A DNA stretch of 64,000 nucleotides. Origin: Halalkalibaculum roseum (GTDB lineage: Bacteria > Bacteroidota > Rhodothermia > Balneolales > Balneolaceae). The stretch lies in contig NZ_JAALLT010000002.1 in NCBI RefSeq assembly GCF_011059145.1, positions 124,001 through 188,000 of the forward strand, written 5' to 3'. Both the position numbers and the translations under genes were made by a program. The notes under the pieces are model-generated. The model had not been told where the DNA came from and made no database searches. It saw nothing but the letters and a program-made list of their open reading frames with translations. Shown one piece after another: positions 19,122 to 28,038 of this stretch (its first letter is position 1; each line of letters opens with the position of its first letter).

Positions 19122-20081
19122 ATGCTAACAAATAATACAAAAATCTACATAGCCGGCCACCGTGGCATGGTGGGTTCGGCCATCTGGCGGAAGCTGGAGA
19201 AAGAGGGATGTGATAACCTGATTGGGAAAACCAGTTCTGAACTGGACCTGCGTAACCAGCAGGCGGTGAAGGAGTTTTTTGCTGAGGAACAGCCCGATGT
19301 GGTGATTGATGCGGCCGCGCGCGTGGGAGGCATCCTTGCTAACAGTGAGTATCCCTGGCAGTTCTTGTATGAAAACCTGGAGATTCAAAACAATTTGATC
19401 GCTTCGGCCCACGAATTCGGTGTGGAGCAGTGTGTGTTCTTAGGCAGCTCCTGCATCTATCCCAAGCATTCTGAGCAGCCGATGAAGGAGGAGGCGCTGC
19501 TTACCGGCCCCTTGGAGCCAACTAACCAGTGGTATGCTGTGGCTAAGATCGCAGGGGTTAAGATGATTGAAGCCCTGCGCAGGCAGTACGACCATAACTA
19601 CGTCTCTTTGATGCCCACCAATCTTTACGGGCCTCGCGACAATTTTGATCTGCAGACTTCGCACGTGCTTCCGGCCATGATCCGCAAGTTTCACGAGGCA
19701 AAGGTGAATGGACACGCCACCGTTACCCTCTGGGGCACCGGCTCGCCCATGCGCGAGTTCCTGCATGTAGATGATGTGGCTGAGGCGGTGCTTTTTGTGC
19801 TGAACCGCGAAATGGGGCAGGGCCTGTACAATGTGGGCACCGGGAAGGATATTACCATTCAGAACCTCGCGTTGCTCATTCAGGAGATCGTCGGACATGA
19901 AGGGGAAATCGAATGGGATACTTCCAAACCCGACGGCACCCCCCGCAAGCTGATGGACGTCAGCCGTATGAAGGAGGAGGGGTGGACCTACAATATTGAG
20001 TTGAAAGAGGGAATCAGGGACACCTACGAGTGGTTCCTGGAAAATCTTGACCAGATTAAGGAAGTCGAAATCGAAAAGTAA
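19122..20081 (+). CDS. fcl: GDP-L-fucose synthase
   Basis: 319 residues. An SDR fold with NADP-binding AGHRGMVGSAIWRKL at residues 11-25, the catalytic S-Y-K set (SSCIYP and NQWYAVAKIAG), and NLYGPRDNFD. It epimerises and reduces GDP-4-keto-6-deoxymannose to GDP-fucose. It is followed, after a family A palindrome, by gmd, which makes its substrate. The pair fixes one building block of the first polysaccharide as GDP-fucose or a close derivative. Confidence 0.94.
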   Translation: MLTNNTKIYIAGHRGMVGSAIWRKLEKEGCDNLIGKTSSELDLRNQQAVKEFFAEEQPDVVIDAAARVGGILANSEYPWQFLYENLEIQNNLIASAHEFGVEQCVFLGSSCIYPKHSEQPMKEEALLTGPLEPTNQWYAVAKIAGVKMIEALRRQYDHNYVSLMPTNLYGPRDNFDLQTSHVLPAMIRKFHEAKVNGHATVTLWGTGSPMREFLHVDDVAEAVLFVLNREMGQGLYNVGTGKDITIQNLALLIQEIVGHEGEIEWDTSKPDGTPRKLMDVSRMKEEGWTYNIELKEGIRDTYEWFLENLDQIKEVEIEK

Positions 20082-20084
20082 TAA

Positions 20085-20117
20085 TACCACTTAGTTACTG
20101 AGTGCACTTAGTGGTAA
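20085..20117. repeat. Family A palindrome between fcl and gmd
   Basis: 33 bases with arms TACCACTTAGT and ACTTAGTGGTA; one central T-T mismatch interrupts the pairing. Nearly identical 33-mers lie at 23894 and 45874, also within about ten bases of a stop codon. Confidence 0.7.
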
Positions 20118-20147
20118 CAGCTTTTAACTATGAAATTTTAAGATATT

Positions 20148-21305
20148 ATGAGTTCTAAAAACAAAGTCGCATTAATCACGGGAGTAACCGGTCAGGACGG
20201 TTCCTATTTATCCGAGCTGTTGCTAGACAAAGGCTATGAAGTACACGGCATCAAGAGGCGGGCCAGCCAGTTCAATACGGATCGGGTCGACCACCTGTAT
20301 CACGATCCGCACTTCAAGGGTTTACCCTTTTACCTGCACTATGGAGATATGACCGATTCCACCAACCTGATCCGCCTTATCCAGGAGACGCAGCCCGATG
20401 AAATCTACAACCTGGCCGCCCAGAGCCACGTGCAGGTTTCTTTCGAGTCGCCGGAGTACACGGCCGATGTGGACGCCATGGGTACCCTACGCATGCTGGA
20501 AGCTATTCGTATCCTGGGACTGGAAAAGAAGACTCGCTTCTACCAGGCCTCGACCTCCGAGCTCTATGGGAAAGTGGTGGAGACCCCACAGAATGAAGAT
20601 ACCCCCTTCTACCCGCGATCACCGTATGGCGTAGCCAAGCTCTATGCCTTCTGGATCTGCAAAAACTATCGCGAAGCCTACGACATGTTTGCGGTAAACG
20701 GCATCCTGTTTAACCATGAAAGTCCGAGAAGGGGTGAGACTTTTGTGACACGCAAGATCACCCGGGCGGCGGTACGCATTGCGGCCGGCCTGCAGGAGAA
20801 AACCTTCCTGGGTAATATGAACGCCAAGCGTGACTGGGGTCATGCGAAGGACTACGTAAAAGGGATGTGGCTGATGCTGCAACAGGATGATCCCGAAGAC
20901 CTGGTGCTGGCCACCGGTGAAACCACCAGCGTGCGTGATTTCTGCGAAATGGCTTTTGGGGCCGCGGGTATCGAACTGGAATGGGAAGGCGAGGGTGTGA
21001 ATGAAAGGGGAATTGTTAAGAGCGTTGACGAGGATGTTATTTCTCAACATTTCAACAATTCAACCCAACTACGCCAAGGCTCCGTTGGGCAGGCAACTCA
21101 TAGCGAAATTCAAACTCCTAAAACAGGAGACACCGTCATTGAGGTCGACCCCCAGTATTTCCGTCCAACGGAAGTGGAATTGCTCCTCGGCGACCCAAGC
21201 CGGGCACAGGAGAAGCTGGGCTGGAAGCATGAGTATGCCATTAATGACTTGGTAGAGGACATGGTGACCTCAGATTTCAAAGAGATCCAAGCCAACAACG
21301 AATAG
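20148..21305 (+). CDS. gmd: GDP-mannose 4,6-dehydratase with an in-frame insert
   Basis: 385 residues against about 350 for most Gmd proteins. NADP-binding [17 protein letters not shown] at residues 10-26, catalytic STSELYG and [29 protein letters not shown], and the C-terminal [17 protein letters not shown]. It dehydrates GDP-mannose to the 4-keto-6-deoxy sugar used by Fcl. Between GVNERGIVK (about residue 290) and [12 protein letters not shown] (about 327) there are roughly 30 extra residues where relatives have a short loop. The inserted DNA (about 21012-21125) looks like intergenic repeat sequence. The insert is at a surface loop and all catalytic motifs remain, so the enzyme may still work. 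Confidence 0.93.
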   Translation: MSSKNKVALITGVTGQDGSYLSELLLDKGYEVHGIKRRASQFNTDRVDHLYHDPHFKGLPFYLHYGDMTDSTNLIRLIQETQPDEIYNLAAQSHVQVSFESPEYTADVDAMGTLRMLEAIRILGLEKKTRFYQASTSELYGKVVETPQNEDTPFYPRSPYGVAKLYAFWICKNYREAYDMFAVNGILFNHESPRRGETFVTRKITRAAVRIAAGLQEKTFLGNMNAKRDWGHAKDYVKGMWLMLQQDDPEDLVLATGETTSVRDFCEMAFGAAGIELEWEGEGVNERGIVKSVDEDVISQHFNNSTQLRQGSVGQATHSEIQTPKTGDTVIEVDPQYFRPTEVELLLGDPSRAQEKLGWKHEYAINDLVEDMVTSDFKEIQANNE

Positions 21306-21390
21306 AACACGGATGACACAGATTCAGCGGATTTACGCAGGTTATATTATATATCTGCGCAAATCCGCATAACCCGCGTACTCCGTGTTC
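21305..21390. repeat. Family B palindrome after gmd
   Basis: Outer arms GAACACGGA and TCCGTGTTC; inner arms GCGGATTTACGCAG and CTGCGCAAATCCGC. It begins at the gmd stop codon. Closely related copies sit at 54873 and 55233 between tRNA genes. It may act as a transcription-end hairpin, but lacks a T-run. Confidence 0.7.
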
Positions 21391-21475
21391 CATGCCCTTT
21401 CTATTTTAATGTTACATAGCGTATAAAAATCTTTTATATTAGGTTTCCATTATACCAACTATTTATCGTTAGCCC

Positions 21476-23887
21476 ATGTCACCCGACGAAAAACATTCGA
21501 ATAAGAACTATAACAACGGATATTTCGGTAACGGACACCCGCTGAACGGGTACCGGGGTGAGCCGAACCGCGGCAGGTCGGAAGCACAGGACCCGGATGA
21601 AATTGACCTGAAGCGGCTCTTCTATACGCTCTGGAATAACAAGTGGATTATCATTGCATCGGTGGTATTATGCTCGGTTCTTGCCGGGGTAGTTGCCTAC
21701 TCGGTGACCCCGATCTACCGCAGCGAAGGGTCCATGCTAATCAAGGATTCGGGCAACAAGCTTTCTTCAATGGGCGGGGACAACGGGCTGGCCAGCATGC
21801 TTTCCTCCACCTACGGTATCGGTATGGGAAGCACCATTGCCAACGAATTGCAAATACTGCAATCACGTAACCTTTCGATGGAAATGGCCGATTCGATGAT
21901 GCAGCTGCAGGTGATGCGTAACGGCCGGCAGTTCCCGGTACTGTTTACGGAATATCCTGATGACTCAACAATGGTAGAGCAGGATGTGATAGCAAAGCGG
22001 TTGCGTGACAGCTTCAGCTTTTCCCGATCTGACCGCGAGGCAGACCTCGTAACAGTTGCTTTTGAAAGTCCCTCCCCATTGGAGGCGGCCTTTGCAGTGA
22101 ATTTATCCATGGATATCTATTCGGATCTTTCTACCCGGCAGAACCGGCTGGCGGCCAATGCAGCAGTTGAATTCCTGGAAAACGAGCGTACCCGCATTGA
22201 AGATCGTCTGAATACGGTAGAGCAGCGCCTGCGGGAATTTATGAACCGCGAACAGCTGGTGCAAGTGGATGCCCAGACGGAAAAACTCATTGAACGCATG
22301 GCCGAAATGGAATCGCGGCGGCAGGAGGCCCGGGTGAAACTGGTAGCGGTTACCTCGGCCATTGAACAGTACGAAGAACGACTGAACAGCATCAAACCGG
22401 GACTGGCCGGTCAGTACGCCGACGCCATCGGTCCGAACATGACCCGCCTGCAGTACCAGCTGGCCGAACTGGAAATTGAAAAGATGCAGCTGCTGGCCAA
22501 CAACCCGGGGTTGCAGAACCAGGAAACCCCCACCGGTAAGCTGGCGGAATTGAATGATAAGATCACCTTTTACCGGGATCGTATTGAAGAGCTGACCGGG
22601 AACCTGGTGGAACAGAGCGACCAGTACCTGGGCTTTCTGGGCAGCGCCGATGGCAATGTGGCCGAAACCATCACCGAACTGAACCGGAAACTCATTGAAT
22701 TGAAGATCGAGCAGCAGCAGTACCAATCACAGGTAGAAGTACTGGACGAACAGCTGGCCGAGCAGCGTGCCTTTTTTGACAACCTTCCCGATAACATGAT
22801 CGAGCTGGCCCGACTCAAGCGGGACGTGACTATTAATGAAGAGTTGTACCTGACGGTCTCCAAGCAGTTTGCGGAGATGTCGCTGTGGGAGCAGACCCAG
22901 TTCGGACTCGGCCGCCCGGTAGACGACGGGTTCATCCCCGAAGACCCGGTGCAGCCCAACAAGAAGCTCTATGTTCTCGTGGGCTTTATCCTGGGGGGCA
23001 TTCTAAGCGTGGGCTATATCTTTGTGCGCGAAGCCTTCAATACCAAAATCGACAGCATCGAAAAACTGAAAGAGTATGAGCTGCCGCTGCTGTCGGTAAT
23101 CCCATCTTTTGATAAGTTTGTTGAGGAACATCACGACGGGAAGGATACCGTCACCTTGAACGGGCAGGAGGTCTCCACCTCATTGGTGTCGCTGCTGATG
23201 TCCGACTCAGCCGAAGCGGAATCCTTCCGCCGCCTGCAGAGCAACATCATCTTTGCCAACCCGGATAAAGATCTAAAAACAATACTAGTCACCAGTTCCC
23301 GGCAGGGCGAGGGCAAAACCACGGTGGCCTCCAACCTGGCCATTGTGATGGCCGAAGCGGGTTACAAGGTGGCGATGGTGGATGCCGATTTGCGTCGACC
23401 CCGCATCCATAAGCAATTCGGACTTAACTGGAGTCCGGGCGTGTTTGACGTGGTTTTTGAAGGGGCCACGGTGCAGGAAGCGCTCAAGCCTACCCTGCTG
23501 GATAACCTGCATGTACTTCCCGCGGGGCAGGAGCCGCCCAATGCGGCTGCCCTCACCCAGAGTTCGGCTTTCATGGGCATGATTGATGAGCTCAAAGAAA
23601 CATTTGATTATGTGATCATCGACACCCCGCCTTTCGGCATCATCACTGACGCCTCGGCCTTGATCCGCAAGACCGACGGGGTGATCGCCGTGGCCCGCTT
23701 CAACCAGACCAACGAGCCGGAGCTGGAACACTTGCTGGAAAACCTCGATCAGGTCCATGCCCATGTTCTAGGTACGGTGCTTACAGACTTCAACTATAAG
23801 CAGACCCGCGACTACCGGTACAACTTCTATTATCACCGGGATATGTATGAAGACTACGCCAAGTACGATTATAAAGGCACACGCTAA
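21476..23887 (+). CDS. Wzc-type tyrosine autokinase / chain-length determinant
   Basis: 803 residues. Order: polar G/N-rich N-terminus; Wzz domain with first membrane helix at about 57-77 (WIIIASVVLCSVLAGVVAYSV); periplasmic coiled coil (about 240-470) with a GNVR-like end; second helix near 500 (YVLVGFILGGILSVGYIFV); cytoplasmic BY-kinase with Walker A TSSRQGEGKTTVASNLA, Walker A' MVDADLRRPRIHKQFG and Walker B YVIIDTPPFG; and a C-terminal tyrosine cluster (about ten Y in the last 35 residues) for autophosphorylation. It regulates polymerisation and export with the SLBB protein. Family A palindrome follows the stop. Confidence 0.92.
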   Translation: MSPDEKHSNKNYNNGYFGNGHPLNGYRGEPNRGRSEAQDPDEIDLKRLFYTLWNNKWIIIASVVLCSVLAGVVAYSVTPIYRSEGSMLIKDSGNKLSSMGGDNGLASMLSSTYGIGMGSTIANELQILQSRNLSMEMADSMMQLQVMRNGRQFPVLFTEYPDDSTMVEQDVIAKRLRDSFSFSRSDREADLVTVAFESPSPLEAAFAVNLSMDIYSDLSTRQNRLAANAAVEFLENERTRIEDRLNTVEQRLREFMNREQLVQVDAQTEKLIERMAEMESRRQEARVKLVAVTSAIEQYEERLNSIKPGLAGQYADAIGPNMTRLQYQLAELEIEKMQLLANNPGLQNQETPTGKLAELNDKITFYRDRIEELTGNLVEQSDQYLGFLGSADGNVAETITELNRKLIELKIEQQQYQSQVEVLDEQLAEQRAFFDNLPDNMIELARLKRDVTINEELYLTVSKQFAEMSLWEQTQFGLGRPVDDGFIPEDPVQPNKKLYVLVGFILGGILSVGYIFVREAFNTKIDSIEKLKEYELPLLSVIPSFDKFVEEHHDGKDTVTLNGQEVSTSLVSLLMSDSAEAESFRRLQSNIIFANPDKDLKTILVTSSRQGEGKTTVASNLAIVMAEAGYKVAMVDADLRRPRIHKQFGLNWSPGVFDVVFEGATVQEALKPTLLDNLHVLPAGQEPPNAAALTQSSAFMGMIDELKETFDYVIIDTPPFGIITDASALIRKTDGVIAVARFNQTNEPELEHLLENLDQVHAHVLGTVLTDFNYKQTRDYRYNFYYHRDMYEDYAKYDYKGTR

Positions 23888-23893
23888 TCAAAT

Positions 23894-23926
23894 TACCACT
23901 TAGTCACTGAGTGCACTTAGTGGTAA
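23894..23926. repeat. Family A palindrome after the Wzc-type kinase
   Basis: 33-mer TACCACTTAGTCACTGAGTG... closing with ACTTAGTGGTAA; differs from the copy at 20085 at one position. Seven bases follow the kinase stop before it starts. Confidence 0.7.
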
Positions 23927-23951
23927 CAATGAATTAAACTATTTTTTAAGA

Positions 23952-24491
23952 ATGAAAGTAAAAGTAATCAGTATCATCTTTTCGGCACTTCTATTAACTC
24001 CATTGACAACGTATGCCCAGGTAGAACAGGGGAGGCAGCTCAATATGAGCCAGCAGTTCCGGCTTGGGGACCGCTTTATACGCGTGGCCGAACCGGGGCA
24101 GCTGGTGGATTCGGTTAACGTGTGGGGGGATGTGAACAGCGCCGGGCGCTATTTGGTACCCGTCGATACCCGCTTGCCGGAGCTTATCTCCTACAGTTTT
24201 GGGCCTTCTACCATTCGCGACCGTGAATCCAACCTGGACTGGTCCAAGATGCGGCTGGAGGTAAAGGTTTCTCGTTTTGACAAAAACCGGCGCAGGGTAG
24301 AAGTGGCTAATTTCAAATACAAATACAGTGAACCTGAACCGGTGGAACTCTTTGAATACGAGTTGCGAAATAACGACATCGTCACCTTGCAGGTGAAGCG
24401 AAAGCCGGCTTTTATTGATTATGTTCGAGTCATTGCTCCTGTGATTTCAAGTGTTGCGACTGGATTCTTAATCGTTGAGCGATTACGTTAA
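23952..24491 (+). CDS. Small secreted SLBB-like protein with C-terminal membrane helix
   Basis: 179 residues. Signal peptide at about 1-22 (IIFSALLLTPLTTYAQ). Residues about 50-85 (VNVWGDVNSAGRYLVPVDTR then LPELISYSFGP) match the SLBB pattern G-x-V-xx-x-G-x-Y-xx-P. A C-terminal hydrophobic stretch (VIAPVISSVATGFLIVERL) resembles the tail of the large SLBB protein at 16610. It follows the kinase directly, so a role as accessory export or anchoring component is likely; it is too short to be a Wza channel by itself. The exact family is not recognised. Confidence 0.72.
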   Translation: MKVKVISIIFSALLLTPLTTYAQVEQGRQLNMSQQFRLGDRFIRVAEPGQLVDSVNVWGDVNSAGRYLVPVDTRLPELISYSFGPSTIRDRESNLDWSKMRLEVKVSRFDKNRRRVEVANFKYKYSEPEPVELFEYELRNNDIVTLQVKRKPAFIDYVRVIAPVISSVATGFLIVERLR

Positions 24492-24590
24492 CTTTAGATA
24501 CACTTGTAAGTTGTTGGTAATGGTACCAAGTGGGCTTATTAGAGAATCATTGTACAGTGATCTAAATTCTAGAGTAAAGTTTTAAATTTA

Positions 24591-25563
24591 ATGAGTAAGA
24601 CAATTCTGATTACCGGCGGGGCTGACTTAATCGGATCGGCATTGATAAGTTATTTAATATAAGAGACAGAAAGCAGTGTAGTTAATTTGGATAAGCATAA
24701 CTTATGCCGGGTACTTTGAAAATGTGCAACTGGTTGCGGATATCTAAAAAACAAAGGTGATCAGGCAAATTTTTGAAACCTATCAACCGGCAGCTGTCAT
24801 TTACCTGGTGGCAAAATCGCTTGTAGATTGCTCAATCGATGGATCGGGTGAGTTTATACAGGCCATTATTGTGGGTGCCCATAATATGTTGGGGTTTGCC
24901 AGAGAGCGTGACATCAAACATTTTATTTTTGCCTCGTTCAGCAGTGTTTACGGAACCAATAAAAATGTGTCGTGGTCAGAAGACGATCATGAACTAAAGC
25001 CTATTAGCCTATATGCCAGTACTAAAGTGAGTGGTGATCTGATGGGACATGTCTATAGCTAGTTGTATGATATGCGAATTTTGGCACTCCTCTACTTCAC
25101 TGTGTATTGACCGTGGCAGGGGCCAGACTTGGCAATTTACAAATTTCCTAGACTGATAAACAAGGGGGAACAAATCACCTTATTTGGTTATTGCAGCAGC
25201 CGACGTGATTATACCTATATTGATGATATCATTGATGGGGCATTGGCAACTAATGAATATGATGAAAATATTTATGAAATCATCAACCTAGGCAAAAACC
25301 GGGCGGTTCAGCTCCTGAAACTGGTGGAAACCATACAGGAGGCTTTGGGTCTTGAGGCGAATAAAAACCATGCACCTGAGGTTTCAGGTAACGTAGAGCA
25401 GACTTGGGCGGATATTAGTAAGGCAAAAGAGTTTTTAGGGTACAGTCCGAATTGCGATTTGGAAAAAGGATTGGATGTTTTTGTAGAATGGTATCTTAAA
25501 TCAGTTAACCTAGTTTTATTAGTTGCTTTTCACTTACTCAATTATACCTTTTTGTGTTCATAG
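24591..25563 (+). pseudogene. Broken, apparently chimeric NAD-dependent sugar epimerase/dehydratase
   Basis: A start with SKTILITGG at 24591 runs into a stop at 24660, then shifts frame. From about 24757 a second frame reads RQIFETYQPAAVIYL and SIDGSGEFIQ, both typical of dTDP-glucose 4,6-dehydratase (RfbB). From about 24920 the same frame instead reads KHFIFASFSSVYGTN and SLYASTK, typical of UDP-glucuronate/UDP-glucose 4-epimerases. A TAG at 25060 and a TGA at 25108 (within a former VYGPWQRPD-like motif) interrupt it. The rest, RRDYTYIDDIIDGALA to FVEWYLKS, is intact epimerase C-terminus. The glycine motif is also damaged (GGADLIG). The last about 20 codons are probably not original. No function is expected. 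Confidence 0.87.
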
Positions 25564-25662
25564 GTTTAAGGATTACTCAACACAGCAAGGAAAAATTAAT
25601 GTTGTAAGTTATTATTTATATCACTCTCATTTAGTAATAAGAGACCTATATAGGCAATAAAA

Positions 25663-27195
25663 GTGGCCGAAAAAGAGAATAAAAAAACCATTAAGCAAGA
25701 GGTAATCAATAGCAGTTTATGGGGATTCTTAGATAAGGGGAGTAATATAATAACTTCTTTTCTATTAGGAATTGTTCTGGCTCGTTTGTTACCTCCTTCA
25801 GACTTTGGTTTGATTGGTCTAGCTATGATTATCGTGGGTTTTGGACAAATCTTTGTGAAGTTGGGTATGGGGCCTGCTCTTATTCAAAAACAGGATATTA
25901 CAGAGCGACATGTTCGGGTAGTATTTACTACATCTATTACTGCTGGCATTTTATTATCTATTATTGTTTTTGCAAGTGCTCCAGTAACAGCATTGATCTT
26001 TGATAATTATAAGGTTATACCAATTGTAAAAGCGTTATCGATTATTTTTGTTATTTCCGGTCTTCAAATTCCAAGTAGTGCACTATTAATTAAGAAGCTA
26101 GATTTTAGACACCTTTTTTATATTAGTTTAGTCGAAAGTATTCTGTATGGTTTTGTGTCAATTACCTTGGCATTATTAGGATTTGGAGTTTGGAGCTTAG
26201 TAATTGGAAATATTTTTCGAAGAGTTGTAAGCTTAATAGGAAGTTACTGGTATGTGAGACATAGTTTAAAGCCTTTATTTGCTAAGAAAGAGTTTCATGA
26301 TTTAATACATTTTGGAACGGGTGAAACGCTTAGTGGAATATTTAGTTATTTTGCTTTGAAAGGTGACTACTTTGTAATTGGAAAATTGCTTGGAGAAAGT
26401 GCTTTAGGGCTCTACACCAAAGCCTACAATTTAATGCAAGCACCAACCACACAATTTGTTAGTGTATTAACAAATGTGCTTTTCCCAACTGCTGCGAAAT
26501 TGCAAGCTGATGAAAAACGTCTTCAAAGAGTTTTTCTGAGGTCCATGAGTTCAATTTCTTTTTTTGCATTGCCTTTATGTACTTTATTGGTATTAGTAGC
26601 TCCAGAATTAATTTATGGTTTATATGGAGAAAATTGGCAAGGAGCAATTATTCCACTACAGATTTTGGGGGGATTTGGAATATTTAGGGCTATGTATAAT
26701 GCGTCCGCCTCATTTTTAAGAGCTAAGGGATTAGTGTTTCAAATATTTTGGGCACAAGTATTATATGGTATTATTGTTGTTGTAGCTGTGTGGTTTGCTT
26801 CAACAGCATTCGGATTAACAGGTGCGGCTTGGGCAGTAGGATTTGCAATTTTTGCAATGTGGTGTTTCATGATGGAATTAAATATTAGATCTATAAGATT
26901 ATCTAGACTTGATATAGCTTATACTCTGAAACCAGGTGTTATTTTGGCATTTGTCCTTTTCTTTTCAATACAGGGTTTGAGGATGAGTTTAATCTTTATG
27001 GGCTATTCAGCGTTTCCATTAATTAAGCTGGGTTTATTTTTATTAGTAGGGTTATTTTCAGTTTTAATTACAGTATTATTTTTACCACAGAAATGGTTTA
27101 ATTTTGTTTTAGTTGATCTATTAGAAATCGTGGAAAAGAGAGTGTCTTCCAAATTCATACTATACCTTCAGAATATTATTAATTTTATTAAGTAG
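25663..27195 (+). CDS. Wzx/WzxC-like lipopolysaccharide flippase (second locus)
   Basis: 510 residues from GTG, with about 12-14 membrane helices. The N-terminus SSLWGFLDKGSNIITSFLLG then VLARLLPPSDFGLIGLAMII is typical of the MOP superfamily 'lipopolysaccharide biosynthesis protein' branch (WzxC type), different from the shorter flippase at 4965. It would carry the second repeat unit across the inner membrane. It starts the second AT-rich cassette, just downstream of the broken epimerase. Confidence 0.88.
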   Translation: MAEKENKKTIKQEVINSSLWGFLDKGSNIITSFLLGIVLARLLPPSDFGLIGLAMIIVGFGQIFVKLGMGPALIQKQDITERHVRVVFTTSITAGILLSIIVFASAPVTALIFDNYKVIPIVKALSIIFVISGLQIPSSALLIKKLDFRHLFYISLVESILYGFVSITLALLGFGVWSLVIGNIFRRVVSLIGSYWYVRHSLKPLFAKKEFHDLIHFGTGETLSGIFSYFALKGDYFVIGKLLGESALGLYTKAYNLMQAPTTQFVSVLTNVLFPTAAKLQADEKRLQRVFLRSMSSISFFALPLCTLLVLVAPELIYGLYGENWQGAIIPLQILGGFGIFRAMYNASASFLRAKGLVFQIFWAQVLYGIIVVVAVWFASTAFGLTGAAWAVGFAIFAMWCFMMELNIRSIRLSRLDIAYTLKPGVILAFVLFFSIQGLRMSLIFMGYSAFPLIKLGLFLLVGLFSVLITVLFLPQKWFNFVLVDLLEIVEKRVSSKFILYLQNIINFIK

Positions 27196-27205
27196 ATACG
27201 TTATT

Positions 27206-27910
27206 ATGATAAAATCTTTAAACAAATATTTTAAATCCTTTATGGGAAGGAGCAGGTCTGAAATAAATGCATTAAGAAATGTTACCGCTTTAATTAGCTT
27301 AGATTCCCTTATTGATATTTACATACCGTGGAGTGGATCTGCTTTAAAACCAAGTTTAATTAAATTGATACTTAATGATATTCTTATTCACAATCGGGAA
27401 AATATTGTTGAGTGTGGGAGTGGTATTTCCACATTATATATTGCGAGCTTATTTAAGCAATATTCTTTAACCAAAAGAAAAATATATTCAATTGATCACG
27501 ATAGGGAGTGGATCCAAACTTTAGAATCATATTTAGATAGGTTGGATTTAAGTAAGTATGTACAGGTAATACATGCGCCTTTGGAGGAATTTGAAAACGA
27601 ATTTGATGAAATGAAATGGTATAAAACCTCTACTCTAAATGATTATTTTGATAATATTATTATAGACCAGTTAATTGTAGATGGTCCTCCTGCATATAAA
27701 GAGTCAATTAAATATTCGCGTTATCCTGCTGGTGTTTATTTTAAAAACAATTTTGGGAAAAATTATTCAATATTTCTTGATGATTTAGATAGAAAAGGGG
27801 AGCAAGAAATAACTAAGAAATGGAGCGACATTTTGGGTATAGAATTTAATTTTAAATACGGTGATAAGAGCTTTGTTGTGGGCATGAAAGGGGAAAAATT
27901 TAATATCTAA
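27206..27910 (+). CDS. SAM-dependent methyltransferase-like protein
   Basis: 234 residues. The class I Rossmann pattern is visible: ENIVECGSGISTLYIASLF (motif I, about 68-86), KIYSIDHDREWIQTLESYL (acidic end of strand two, about 95-113), and IIDQLIVDGPPAYKES (motif IV, about 150-165). It probably methylates a sugar or a small molecule, in keeping with its place among glycosyltransferases; the acceptor is unknown. It starts 10 bases after the flippase stop. Confidence 0.7.
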   Translation: MIKSLNKYFKSFMGRSRSEINALRNVTALISLDSLIDIYIPWSGSALKPSLIKLILNDILIHNRENIVECGSGISTLYIASLFKQYSLTKRKIYSIDHDREWIQTLESYLDRLDLSKYVQVIHAPLEEFENEFDEMKWYKTSTLNDYFDNIIIDQLIVDGPPAYKESIKYSRYPAGVYFKNNFGKNYSIFLDDLDRKGEQEITKKWSDILGIEFNFKYGDKSFVVGMKGEKFNI

Positions 27911-28038
27911 AAAGCTTAGCAATGAATTCTGTTAAAATAAAATATAAATTAAAAAAAGGATCTTAATGAGATAAATTATCTAATTCAAAAAAGGCCAGAA
28001 GAAAATATTTTAATTGAACAGTTAATTAAACCTGTGCT

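Noticed and set aside
19440-20090. 216-codon antisense ORF over fcl
   Set aside because: Shadow of a strongly supported gene; its sequence has no domain pattern.
22103-22726. 207-codon antisense ORF over the Wzc-type kinase gene
   Set aside because: Mirror of the coiled-coil coding region; low-complexity and without a start signal.
25129-25563. Independent small epimerase gene
   Set aside because: Its start lies just after an in-frame stop inside a former VYGPWQRPD motif, so it is the 3' part of the broken epimerase.
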